A stretch of 64,000 nucleotides of DNA from Rhodoferax sp. BLA1 (GTDB lineage Bacteria > Pseudomonadota > Gammaproteobacteria > Burkholderiales > Burkholderiaceae_C), in the NCBI RefSeq assembly GCF_013416775.1, contig NZ_SZVI01000010.1, positions 124,001 through 188,000 of the forward strand. The letters are read 5' to 3'. This document shows, in pieces, positions 8,441 to 17,500 of this stretch (positions within the stretch are counted from its first letter, which is position 1; the number at the start of each line of letters is the position of its first letter). The notes under the pieces were generated by a model. It was not told the DNA's origin. It saw nothing but the letters and a program-made list of their open reading frames with translations, and did no database searches. The position numbers were made by a program, and so were the translations under genes.

Positions 8441-9637
8441 TCAAGTCAGCTGGTTGAGCCGTTCGGTCACCCATAACAAGGCCAGCAACACCAGGATCAG
8501 CGCTGGCATCACCATCGGTAAACCAGCATACGCCGCCAGCAAACCACAGGCGGCGGGCACGCCGGCGCTGCCCACATACGACAGGCCGACTTGACGCCCG
8601 ATGACCTTGGCCGTCAGCTCGGCGGGAAAGCGCTGCGCGGTCTCATGCATCATCGACGGGTAAATCGGCGCACAACCCAGGCCCATCAGTACCAGACCTG
8701 CCAGAGACAAGGGTGCGTGCAAGCCGGGGATGGCAAACACCACCGCACCCACGACGGCGCTCAGAATACCGAGCCGGATCAGCCGCCGGTTGCCCAGCCG
8801 GTTGGCCACCAGGCCCACCGCAAACCGCCCGGCGGTGATCGCACCAAAGAAAAACGACACCCACAGCCCCGCAGTCGCCGGGCTGCTGCCCCGGCTGTTG
8901 ACCAGAATACTGGCCGCCCACAAGCCGGTGCCGGCTTCAGCCGCCACATAGAGCAAAAAGCCCAGTGGTGCCAACCAGGTGGCGGCCATCGACACCGGTT
9001 TGATGCGCGCCTGTTGTGCCTCGTTGTGCACTTCGGCTGGTGGTTTGGCGTTTTCACGCTGCCATAAAGACAGCGACAGCAGCAGGATGACCGCCAGGGA
9101 CAGCTGCATCGTTGCCAGCGTCTGGTAGCCACCTCGCCAGCCCTGAGTCGCCAGAGTGGCGCCCATGATCAGCGGCCCCAGCGTGGCGCCAATGCCCCAG
9201 CAGCCGTGTAACCAGTTCATATGGCGCGAGGAATAGTGTGCTGCCACAAAGTGGTTGAGCCCGGCATCCACCGCACCTGCGCCCAAGCCCAGCGGTACCG
9301 AGAGTGCCAGCAACCAGCCCATCGACGGCGCCAGGGCAAAACCCAGCAGCGCCAAACCGGTCAGAAAACAGCTGATCATCACCACTGGCCCGGTACCGAG
9401 TTTGTTCAGCACATAGCTACTCACCACGGTGCTCAGGCCCGAGCAGGCGGTCATGGTGATGGTGAGTAAACCCACGGCAGCCAGCGGTTGGTTCAGATCC
9501 AGCCGCATCGCGGTCCAGGCCACCCCCAGCACACCGTCGGGCAAACCCAGGCTGATGAAAGCCAGGTAAATGATGGTCAGCAAGGCCAGGTGCACCAGCG
9601 GCACCTTGTTATTGAAAGACACCTTGGCAGCTCTCAA
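8441..9637 (-). CDS. Major facilitator superfamily transporter
   Basis: Inner membrane secondary transporter of about 398 residues with roughly twelve hydrophobic segments. The first helix is [22 protein letters not shown]. The central loop (about residues 190-212, [21 protein letters not shown]) is charged as expected between the two six-helix halves. The first possible codon is TTG at 9637, which overlaps the thyA stop. A GTG five codons later (9622) would give [13 protein letters not shown] and is an equally good start; neither has a strong Shine-Dalgarno. The overlap with thyA means the two are probably translated together. The sequence resembles fucose/sugar-type and uncharacterised MFS members (opening [12 protein letters not shown]), but the substrate cannot be assigned. 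Confidence 0.85.
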   Translation of the reverse strand: MRAAKVSFNNKVPLVHLALLTIIYLAFISLGLPDGVLGVAWTAMRLDLNQPLAAVGLLTITMTACSGLSTVVSSYVLNKLGTGPVVMISCFLTGLALLGFALAPSMGWLLALSVPLGLGAGAVDAGLNHFVAAHYSSRHMNWLHGCWGIGATLGPLIMGATLATQGWRGGYQTLATMQLSLAVILLLSLSLWQRENAKPPAEVHNEAQQARIKPVSMAATWLAPLGFLLYVAAEAGTGLWAASILVNSRGSSPATAGLWVSFFFGAITAGRFAVGLVANRLGNRRLIRLGILSAVVGAVVFAIPGLHAPLSLAGLVLMGLGCAPIYPSMMHETAQRFPAELTAKVIGRQVGLSYVGSAGVPAACGLLAAYAGLPMVMPALILVLLALLWVTERLNQLT

Positions 9638-10476
9638 ACAGCGACCGGTGCCTTGATGGCCGGGTGGCTTTGGTAACCCTGAACCTCAAAGTCTTCAAAC
9701 TGGTAATCAAAAATGCTAGCAGGTTGGCGTTTGATCACAAGGCCTGGATAGGCAAAAGGCTCACGACTGAGCTGCAGCGCCACCTGTTCCTGGTGGTTGC
9801 TGTAGATGTGGCAGTCGCCGCCGGTCCAGATGAAATCACCCACATCCAGGTCACACTGTTGCGCCACCATGTGGGTCAGCAGCGCATAACTGGCGATGTT
9901 GAAGGGCACGCCCAAGAAAATGTCGGCACTGCGCTGATAGAGCTGGCAGCTGAGTTTGCCGCGCCCGCCAGGTGTCGTGGGCGGCGCCACATAAAACTGG
10001 AAAAAGGCGTGGCAGGGCATCAGCGCCATCTTGTCCAGGTCAGCCACATTCCAGGCGCTCACGATGATGCGGCGGCTGTCCGGATACGTTTTGAGGGTGT
10101 CGATCACTTGCTGGATCTGATCGATGTGGCCACCGTCTGGCTTGGGCCAGCTGCGCCACTGCACACCGTAGACCGGGCCCAGGTCACCGTCGGCGCGGGC
10201 CCATTCGTCCCAGATAGTGCAGCCGTTGTCCTGCAACCATTTGACATTGCTGTCACCGCGCAGGAACCAGAGCAATTCCACAATGATGGCGCGCAGGAAC
10301 ACCTTTTTGGTGGTCACCAGCGGAAAGCCTTCATTCAGATCAAAACGCATCTGGTAACCAAACACGCTGGTGGTGCCGGTGCCGGTGCGGTCGGCTTTGA
10401 ACACACCCTGGGTGTGGACGTGGCGCAGGAAATCTTCGTATTGGGAGCGGATGGGGGAGGGCATGGTTGATTGCAT
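9634..10476 (-). CDS. thyA: Thymidylate synthase
   Basis: Methylates dUMP to dTMP using methylenetetrahydrofolate; 280 residues. Motifs: [17 protein letters not shown] (Arg that binds phosphate), [17 protein letters not shown], the nucleophile in [33 protein letters not shown] and the dUMP-binding [10 protein letters not shown]. An ATG at 10464 ([12 protein letters not shown]) is a possible alternative to the ATG at 10476. The gene sits directly downstream of ccdB (3 bp gap) and overlaps the start of the MFS gene. The adjacency to a toxin-antitoxin pair is noted under findings. Confidence 0.97.
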   Translation of the reverse strand: MQSTMPSPIRSQYEDFLRHVHTQGVFKADRTGTGTTSVFGYQMRFDLNEGFPLVTTKKVFLRAIIVELLWFLRGDSNVKWLQDNGCTIWDEWARADGDLGPVYGVQWRSWPKPDGGHIDQIQQVIDTLKTYPDSRRIIVSAWNVADLDKMALMPCHAFFQFYVAPPTTPGGRGKLSCQLYQRSADIFLGVPFNIASYALLTHMVAQQCDLDVGDFIWTGGDCHIYSNHQEQVALQLSREPFAYPGLVIKRQPASIFDYQFEDFEVQGYQSHPAIKAPVAV

Positions 10477-10479
10477 CAG

Positions 10480-10794
10480 TCAGTATTCGCCAAACAGGGC
10501 GTCCAGTGCGTTCTGGATCACCCCTTGTTCGGCACGCAAATTGGCCACGGGCAAACCCAGGCCGCGTTTCGGAAAAGTGGCCATCATTGGTGTGTCCATC
10601 ACCACCGCTTGGCCAGCGACGGTTAAGCCGGGTTGGAGATCCACCAGGCGCCCCGGTACACAGCTCTCGGTGCGCAATGGCACGGCCACAAAGGTGGTGA
10701 GTGTTGCCAGATAGCTGTTTTGAAGGTCCAGCACAAAAGGGGTGTGCAGCCGCTCGGATTTGTCCGGGTTGGCATACACATCAAATCGTGACAT
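10480..10794 (-). CDS. ccdB: CcdB-family toxin (DNA gyrase poison)
   Basis: Toxin of 104 residues. Known CcdB proteins trap the gyrase-DNA complex. The match is over the whole length: MSRFDVYANPD at the start, PFVLDLQNSYLATLTTFVAVPL in the dimer core, VVMDTPMMATFPKRGLG, and the C-terminal helix NALDALFGEY, which in CcdB is the gyrase-contacting end. Its ATG shares one base with the ccdA stop (TGATG), the standard toxin-antitoxin coupling. Both genes are intact. Chromosomal CcdB proteins may have lost toxicity, which the sequence does not settle. Confidence 0.92.
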   Translation of the reverse strand: MSRFDVYANPDKSERLHTPFVLDLQNSYLATLTTFVAVPLRTESCVPGRLVDLQPGLTVAGQAVVMDTPMMATFPKRGLGLPVANLRAEQGVIQNALDALFGEY

Positions 10795-11066
10795 CAGGAT
10801 TCCTCGCGGCCATCACCCAGGCTTTTGCCAAAGGTGCGGTACTTGGCGCCCCAGATGCCATCGGTGGCCACCCGTTCGTTGTAGGCGGCGATGGCTTCCT
10901 TGTTGTCTTCGTTCCATTTTTCCCAATAACGCCGTTTGACTTCCTCGGCCAGTAAGGTGTCTACCGTTTGGGACAGGTTCATGCCCATGTTCCGGGCGGC
11001 TTCCAGCACCTTGGCGTTGAGTGACAGGTTGGTGGCCTTCTTGGTGGAATTTTCAAAGTTCAACAT
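10794..11066 (-). CDS. ccdA: CcdA-family antitoxin
   Basis: Antitoxin and autorepressor of about 90 residues. The N-terminal part (residues 9-40, KATNLSLNAKVLEAARNMGM) is the ribbon-helix-helix DNA-binding domain, and the C-terminal part with RYWEKWNEDNKEAIAAYNE is the CcdB-binding tail characteristic of the family. The open frame allows a start at 11078, but the ATG at 11064-11066 (MLNFENSTKK) has a GGAG Shine-Dalgarno six bases upstream, whereas the upstream ATG has none, so I use 11066. A perfect 10 bp inverted repeat lies directly upstream. Confidence 0.92.
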   Translation of the reverse strand: MLNFENSTKKATNLSLNAKVLEAARNMGMNLSQTVDTLLAEEVKRRYWEKWNEDNKEAIAAYNERVATDGIWGAKYRTFGKSLGDGREES

Positions 11067-11080
11067 GTTGGGCTCCATGA

Positions 11081-11107
11081 ATCATGCGCAAAGTATATGC
11101 GCATGAT
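11081..11107. promoter_or_regulatory. ccdAB operator, perfect inverted repeat
   Basis: ATCATGCGCA, seven-base spacer AAGTATA, TGCGCATGAT: two perfect 10-base arms placed 14 bp ahead of the ccdA start. This is the position and symmetry expected for a CcdA/CcdB autoregulatory operator. The palindrome is seen directly; its binding partner is inferred. Confidence 0.8.
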
Positions 11108-11165
11108 GGGTGCTTGCGGCATCGCGTCAGGGCACCCTGCTCTGTTGTGTGCTCCGAGCTTGGCA

Positions 11166-12599
11166 TCAGAATTTGATGACCCGTCCCGGGTTCATCAAAT
11201 TCTGCGGGTCCAGCGCCTGCTTGATCGAACGCATCATCGCCAAGGCAACAGGTGATTTGTAGTGCTCGAGTTGATGCAGCTTGAGGCTGCCGATGCCGTG
11301 TTCGGCGGAAATCGAGCCTCCAAACTGGGTCACTGCATCAAACACCAGGCGGTTGACCTCGGGCTCGTGCTCGCGCAAAAAGGCGGCTGCATCGACACCT
11401 TCAGGGGCCTGCACGTTGTAGTGCAGGTTGCCGTCGCCCAGATGGCCAAAATTGACCAGGCGCACGCCCGGTATGACTTGGACCAGCGCCGCATCAGTGG
11501 TTTGGACGAAGGCTGGGATGTTGGAGATCGGCAGCGAGATGTCGTGTTTGATGTTGAGCCCCTCTTGGGACTGTGCCAGCGAAATGCTCTCGCGCACCTG
11601 CCACAAAGCCTTGGCCTGGCTCAGGTTCTCGGCCACCACCGCATCGGTGACGCAGCCATCGGCCAAGGCGGCTTCCAGCAGACCTTCGAACTGCTGGCGC
11701 GCGTGGGCCTCGGACTCGTGGTCGGAGTTCTCGAGCAACACACACAACGGCCCGTCTTGCCACAGTGGCACGCGTAACTGTTTGAAATGTTTGTCCACCA
11801 GGCTCAGGGCAAACTGGCTCATCACCTCAAAACCGGTCAAGCCCGCACCCAGATGGTGATGCGCCAGCCCCAGAAGCGTGACAGCCGCCTGCATCGACGG
11901 CACGACCGCCCAGGCGGTGAGCTGGGCTGCGGGCAGTGGGTAAAGTTTCATCGTGGCGGCGGTAATGATGCCCAGCGTGCCTTCGGAGCCGATGAACAGG
12001 TGGCGCAGGTCGTAACCTGTGTTGTCCTTGCGCAGGCCACTCAAGCCGTTCCAGACCTCACCTTGTGGAGTCACCACTTCCAGGCCCAGGCACAACTCGC
12101 GGGTATTGCCAAAACGCAGCACCTGGGTGCCACCGGCATTGCTGCCCAGGTTGCCACCCAGGGTGCAGGAGCCCTCGGCGGCCAGGCTCAGGGGGAACAG
12201 ATAACCCGCGTTGAGGGCATGCTCCTGCACGGTTTGCAGCACACAACCGGCCTCGGCGGTGAGGGTCAGGTTGGCGTTGTCTACAGCGCGCACCCGGTTC
12301 ATACGCTGCAGGCTCAACACGATTTGCCGACCCGAGTCATCCGGCGTGGCGCCCACCACCAGCGAGGTGTTGCCGCCTTGCGGCACGATGCTCACCGCTT
12401 GGTCCGGGTATGCAGCCCGGTGCCGGGCGCAGGTCTGGACCACCGCCGCCACCTCGGCCGTGCTGCCCGGACGCACCACCGCCAGCGCTTTGCCATGGGC
12501 GCGTTGGCGCCAGTCTTGCTCCCAGGCGCTTAAATCACCTTCGCTGAGCACATGGGCGTTGCCAACGATGGTGCGGAGTTCATTGAGCAGGTTTTGCAT
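11166..12599 (-). CDS. FAD-binding 2-hydroxyacid dehydrogenase (GlcD/D-lactate/D-2-hydroxyglutarate type)
   Basis: Flavoprotein of 477 residues that oxidises a D-2-hydroxyacid. The N-terminal PCMH-type FAD domain contains AVSIVPQGGNTSLVVGATPD and the segment CTLGGNLGSNAGGTQVLRFGNTRE. The C-terminal FAD-linked oxidase domain has VNFGHLGDGNLHYNV with the metal- and substrate-binding His residues, SISAEHGIGSLK, and the terminal LDPQNLMNPGRVIKF. The frame is open up to 12674; the ATG at 12597-12599 begins the family-like MQNLLNELRTIVGNAH. It overlaps the end of the DUF2069 gene by 20 bp. The exact substrate (D-lactate, glycolate, D-2-hydroxyglutarate) cannot be fixed from sequence. Confidence 0.92.
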   Translation of the reverse strand: MQNLLNELRTIVGNAHVLSEGDLSAWEQDWRQRAHGKALAVVRPGSTAEVAAVVQTCARHRAAYPDQAVSIVPQGGNTSLVVGATPDDSGRQIVLSLQRMNRVRAVDNANLTLTAEAGCVLQTVQEHALNAGYLFPLSLAAEGSCTLGGNLGSNAGGTQVLRFGNTRELCLGLEVVTPQGEVWNGLSGLRKDNTGYDLRHLFIGSEGTLGIITAATMKLYPLPAAQLTAWAVVPSMQAAVTLLGLAHHHLGAGLTGFEVMSQFALSLVDKHFKQLRVPLWQDGPLCVLLENSDHESEAHARQQFEGLLEAALADGCVTDAVVAENLSQAKALWQVRESISLAQSQEGLNIKHDISLPISNIPAFVQTTDAALVQVIPGVRLVNFGHLGDGNLHYNVQAPEGVDAAAFLREHEPEVNRLVFDAVTQFGGSISAEHGIGSLKLHQLEHYKSPVALAMMRSIKQALDPQNLMNPGRVIKF

Positions 12600-13011
12600 C
12601 GGCGGCGGCTTCCAAAGCGGCTTTGTTTCTGAGGTCGCGAAAACGCCAGCGGATGTGCAGGGCGCTGGCCGCAAACAGAGACAGGCACAGCGCGATCTCG
12701 ACCATCGCCAGGTAGTTGCTGGGTGGCCTGTCGCTATAGGCGCGCACCACCCCTTCGGTGAAATAGAGCCAGACCATCAAAGTGACCCAGCGGTGGGTGT
12801 ACATGCGGTTCTTCAACAGCCCGATCAGTGGCAGGCACAGCGGCAGCACCTTGAGCGCCAGCAGCGAGCCACCCGGGCGCACCGGTGCCAGCACCAGCTC
12901 CCAGGCCAGGCCCAGAACAATCAGCCCGAGCAAGCTGCCCACCGCCAGAAAACGGGTCAGGGCGACGGAAGAAGAGGGCGGGGTGGGAGGGGGGGTGTTC
13001 TGGGCATTCAT
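12580..13011 (-). CDS. DUF2069 domain membrane protein
   Basis: Small inner membrane protein of 143 residues. The N-terminus is Pro/Ser-rich (NTPPPTPPSSS) and precedes four hydrophobic segments (FLAVGSLLGLIVLGLAWELVL; LLALKVLPLCLPLIGLL; WVTLMVWLYFTEGVVRAY; YLAMVEIALCLSLFAASALH). The conserved DUF2069 features NRMYTHRWVTLMVWLYFTEG and DRPPSNYLAMVEI are present. Function is unknown. The ATG at 13009-13011 lies only 21 bp from the divergent YihY start, so the two promoters must overlap. Its 3' end overlaps the dehydrogenase start by 20 bp. Confidence 0.85.
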   Translation of the reverse strand: MNAQNTPPPTPPSSSVALTRFLAVGSLLGLIVLGLAWELVLAPVRPGGSLLALKVLPLCLPLIGLLKNRMYTHRWVTLMVWLYFTEGVVRAYSDRPPSNYLAMVEIALCLSLFAASALHIRWRFRDLRNKAALEAAADAKPAQ

Positions 13012-13032
13012 CGGGATGGCATCATAGCGGCC

Positions 13033-14271
13033 ATGACTGACCTGACCCAAGCCGCCTTTGACGTGCGCCAGCGCCTGCAAGACCTGATTCATCAGCTGCG
13101 CCGCTTTCCCTGGAAAAACACCGCCCACACCCTGCGTGAGCGCTTTCGCGAAGACCGCCTCGGTGTCACAGCCAGCAGCCTGACCTTCACCACCACCATT
13201 GCCCTGGTGCCGCTGTTCACCGTGGTGCTGGCGGTGTTTACCGCGTTTCCGATGTTTGCCAAGTTTCAGCTGGTGCTGCAGCAGTGGTTGATCGAGAGCC
13301 TGATCCCCGACAGCATCGCGCGCCAAGTGCTGGGTTATTTAACGCAGTTCGCTGGCAAGGCCAGTCGGCTCGGCGGGGTCGGTCTGGGGATTTTGTTTTT
13401 GACGGCCTTGGCTTTGATTTTGACGATTGACCGCACCTTAAACGGCATCTGGCGGGTGCGCCAACCCAGGCCACTTGGCCAGCGGGTGCTCGTGTATTGG
13501 GCGCTGATGACACTGGGGCCGCTGTTGCTGGCCTTGAGCCTGAGCCTGACGTCTTATGCGCTGTCAGCCTCCAAGGGCTTGGTGGGCGCGTTGCCCGGTG
13601 GGTTGCAATTTTTGCTGGATGGCTTGCAACTTGTCTTGCTGGCCTGGGGCATGGCCGCGCTTTACCACTTTGTGCCCAACACCCATGTGCGCTGGTCACA
13701 TGCCTGGGCCGGTGGGCTGTTTGTGTCGGCCGCGTTTGAACTGGCCAAGCGTGTGCTGGTGTGGTACCTGGCCAAGGTGCCGACCTATTCGGTGCTGTAC
13801 GGTGCTTTTGCCACGGTGCCGATTTTGCTGGTGTGGCTGTATGTGGCCTGGGTGATTGTGCTGATGGGCGCGGTGATTGCCGCGTATTTGCCCAGCCTGC
13901 TGACCGGGGTGCAGCGCCGCGCGCGTGCCCATGGCTGGCAGTTTTTGCTGGCGCTGGAGACGCTGCAGCAGTTGGAGCGGGTGCGCCAGAGTCCGGACAA
14001 GGGCCTGAGCCTGGAGCAGCTCAGCGCCTTGTTACGGGTGGACCAGTTGCAGCTGGAACCGGTGGTGGAAACCTTGCTGGCGCTGGACTGGATTGGCCAA
14101 CTGGCCGAGGAGCGGGTGGATGCCAGCGCACGGCTGGTGCTGCTGGCCGACCCCGACACCACCTTGCTGGCGCCGCTGTTGGATGGGCTGCTGCTCAAAC
14201 AAGAGCCCAGCACCCAGAATTTATGGAAAAACGGCCTCTGGTCCTCATTCAGCCTGCGTAGTGCGCTATAA
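13033..14271 (+). CDS. YihY/virulence factor BrkB family inner membrane protein
   Basis: Integral membrane protein of 412 residues. The family was once called ribonuclease BN, which is now considered wrong. The family signature runs from DRLGVTASSLTFTTTIALVP through six or so helices, including GLVGALPGGLQFLLDGLQLV, the HVRWSHAWAGGLFVSAAFEL segment and YGAFATVPILLVWLYVAWV. The C-terminal 130 residues form a cytoplasmic, winged-helix-like tail (LETLQQLERVRQSPDKGLSL). The same frame is open far upstream, but the ATG at 13033 is the first that fits the family and it faces the divergent DUF2069 gene. The final codons and the TAA lie in a short AT-rich stretch that resembles the tail of the dispersed repeat (weak). 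Confidence 0.9.
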   Translation: MTDLTQAAFDVRQRLQDLIHQLRRFPWKNTAHTLRERFREDRLGVTASSLTFTTTIALVPLFTVVLAVFTAFPMFAKFQLVLQQWLIESLIPDSIARQVLGYLTQFAGKASRLGGVGLGILFLTALALILTIDRTLNGIWRVRQPRPLGQRVLVYWALMTLGPLLLALSLSLTSYALSASKGLVGALPGGLQFLLDGLQLVLLAWGMAALYHFVPNTHVRWSHAWAGGLFVSAAFELAKRVLVWYLAKVPTYSVLYGAFATVPILLVWLYVAWVIVLMGAVIAAYLPSLLTGVQRRARAHGWQFLLALETLQQLERVRQSPDKGLSLEQLSALLRVDQLQLEPVVETLLALDWIGQLAEERVDASARLVLLADPDTTLLAPLLDGLLLKQEPSTQNLWKNGLWSSFSLRSAL

Positions 14272-14542
14272 AAAGTAAATTGTCGCTGGTGCTGAATGGC
14301 GCGATGCATGGCGGCGCAGCACGGTCGATAAGCTGTTATCGTGTAGTCGGCAAAAATTGAACCGGTGTTTCAAAAATCTCCGCCACATTGAGCTATGTCA
14401 TGTGGCAGCAGCCGGAACGCCGCACAATGGTTGTCAGCCGTACAACGGTCGCTTCGAGCCATCCCTCAGCAGGACGAGATCGCACCGCCCGAAACGTCGA
14501 CTTACTTTTTAAATAGTGTCAAAAACTCATGTTGGAAAGCAG
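14272..14542. other. Intergenic region upstream of the AT-richer 1154-codon gene
   Basis: About 270 bp with no convincing gene. It contains a short perfect hairpin CGATAA-GCTG-TTATCG (14326-14341) and a weaker one with CCACAT and ATGTGG arms (about 14380-14402). Composition shifts from GC-rich to AT-rich close to the downstream gene. No clear promoter, terminal inverted repeat or integrase remnant was found. Confidence 0.4.
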
Positions 14543-17500
14543 ATGAACAAGCAAGCTAATCTACAAAGCAGAAAAGATACGGTTCAATACATCAACCTTC
14601 AGTTAGCCTCATTGGGTCAGCCTTTGTTCCATGACAATGAAGAAGATGTCATCAAGTTCTGCAATCCAGAGTTTGAAACATTAACAAATGGTTTGATCAA
14701 AGGTTTTAAAGAAAAATCTCGACTGCTGTCGCAGCATCTTTCTCCCGCAGATACACGAATTCAGAATTTTATCAATAACTACTTGCAAGGGCTTGATTTT
14801 GATAAATCATATGCCTTGCCCAATGACACCTTGGTATTGACCCAGGCAGGCCATGCGCGCGAGATCAGTTTGCCACCCAATGGTGATTGTTTTATCAGTG
14901 AAGACATCATCTCCTACAGAATCAAGCAGGGTATATTAAACAATCCCAGCAATGACAAAAGAACCACGGTTAATACCTTTCATATTGTCGAAGGCAATTT
15001 GCCGGCACCTTTGGATAAAAAAGAGGTTCCAAAGATAACATTCGCACATTTTTTGCATGCTGCTTTCCATCCATCGGATGAACTGAAAATATTACCTTTC
15101 ACCGCGAACCAAAAAGACAAAGCCAAGTTGATGGTTTCTCTTTTATTGCGACCCATGGTTTGCCCGGAAGTCAAAGGTGTCATCTCCAGGAAAAGCATGG
15201 AAGTGCGCTTCTTCACACCTGGGAGCCTGGTCAGCAATTTGGATTTTGTGGAGTCCATTTTTGGCAATGCCGGTGATCCCTATCTGGCCCAAAACGATGC
15301 GGCACTGGATACTGAGCACTGGACGGGCCACACGGGGTGTGTCATCCTGGCCCCCCAATTAAAGAAACTCAGGAAAAAAGATGTTGGGTTGCCGCATTGG
15401 GATCAAGCCACAGACCGTCAGAAAAATGAAGGCATGTGCTGGAAAACTGAGGACGAAATTTACAACGATGGCGGTGCATTCAAGGTAACGTGCAGGGATG
15501 ACAGTGGTGTGGTTGTCACCATCATTGCTGACAATTATTTTGGTTATTCAAAGAAGGAAATCAAAACCCAGATCAGCTACTCTGCTAATTTGTATGGCTT
15601 GGTGGAGGAAGAACATTCCGGCGGTGCGATTGCTTATCCTAAAGGTGTCATGGGTGACATCGTTGATGGCAGTGGTTTTTCAAAGAAATTTGGCAATGCT
15701 TATTCATTTGAAGAGGTGAAGTCACTTCTGGGTGAGCGTATCGAGGTGAAGCCGGGTAATTATGCAGTAGATAAAAAATACCCGAATTTGATCTATATTC
15801 CAGAAAACGCTTACATCAACACCAATACCAACAGTATCACTTGGACGTATGAGGGTGCTGAGCAAAAGCTGGTTTTGTCACCGAATAAAACCTATATCCA
15901 CCCCACGGGCAACAAATTCAGGCTGGAAAAACACAAGGCCATTGCCTTGTGGCGAATTGTGAACACCTCTCCTGAAGGTGTTTTTTGCCACAAACCCTGC
16001 ACGGTCTCCGGTGGTGGTAAATCAGAGATATCAAAATCCATGTTGAATGCTATTACTTATAGCGAATTCAATATTGTGGATATTGATGAGGATTTCAAGA
16101 AAGCAGATGAGATCATTGAATACGATTATTCAAAACGCTGGAAAAATTACGATCCCAGTTTGCCTCCATCGGAGTCTTTCCTCAGTCCGAAGAGAACATT
16201 GGGTGCTGCGGTTCGTCTGTTGCAGCCTTTGGATGTTTATACCGATGAATACAACAATTTTGTAAAAAATATCCCAGTTCATATTCGCTCCCTGGTGTTG
16301 TTTGTGAAGCGTTTGTACCGTCAAGACAGCAACAATTTGAACTGGAAAGAGTGCATGTCTGTGGATGTGATCAACGGGAAAAATGGAACAGGTCTCAAAT
16401 ACTTTACCAATCCCGTGGTGGGGAGTTATGTCCGGATTGGGTTCAGTCAAAAAGGTAACTGGTTGCTGAACAAGTTGCGCTCCGACTTTTCTGCCAGCGA
16501 AAAAATCCAGATGGAAGATGACATTTCTGCTTCTATCACGCTACCCAGAAGCCAGTTCAAGAACCTGAACCCCGAGTACACAAACAGGAGTTTCAAGGTG
16601 GTTGCCAACTGTGAAAGTTACCTGTTTCAACGGCCTGACGAAGCGATTGTGCGGGGTTACGACAAAGGCGCTGAGCGAGATATTGTTTCCAGCAATACCT
16701 TCTTGACCAATTTTGAACTGTTAAGAAAACAGGATGCGATCGACATCTACGAAGACACCGTCAATTTTGACAAATACACCCAACCGGTCAAAGACCTGAT
16801 TTTGGACGTTGTCAACAGTCAAAATGATGAGGAATACTTTTGCCTGCCATCCCACACGCGCATTGTGGATGGCAAACCCACAAAAAATCCCCGTTATCTA
16901 GAGCGCAACATCTTCATCAACGAAACCGAAGCGAGTTATTTGGGCGAAATTGGCACACGTCTCTACAGGAAAATGAAGTCCGAAGACCCGTTTATTCCTG
17001 TTGTGAATGCGGTTTTGCCGGGACGCAGAAACAATCCGATTGATAAAAAGGCGGGTATTCGTCCTTTGGCGGTGTACAACCCCATCCACTATCAGGAAAC
17101 GCCAGAACTGTTCATGGACTTCATCTGCAGTCTGACTGGCAAGTCACCCTCAACAACGGGGGCGGGTTCTGAAGGTGCGTTGACAAAAGGGCCTTTTAAT
17201 ATGTTGACGCCCACCACCGACCTCAACAATGCCTTGTTGTCGCATATTCTGACAGACGCACATGCCTTCAGCACCGCAGCGGGTTATGTGGGTGGTCAAA
17301 ACAAAGTTGACCACGATATCAGTTTGTTGATACCCGAGATTTGGGCACGCTTGGCAGAAAGTGATCGGGATCCCAAGAACCTGATTGCGAATGCTTGTCT
17401 TGAGAAGATTGATGACTTTGAGTATCAGGGTAAAAAGGTGTTGGCCAGTCGCCTGGGATACAGAATCACCGAACGATTTTCCCTGGCATGCCTGAATCGC

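Noticed and set aside
14257..14280. Possible decayed repeat tail at the end of the YihY gene (AGTGCGCTATAAAAAGTAAA)
   Set aside because: Only the tail-like part is present; without either core arm the match is too weak to call.
14326..14341. Small hairpin CGATAA-GCTG-TTATCG upstream of the AT-richer gene as a possible attachment site or operator
   Set aside because: A single short palindrome with no direct repeat on the other side of the gene and no integrase; it cannot be told from chance.
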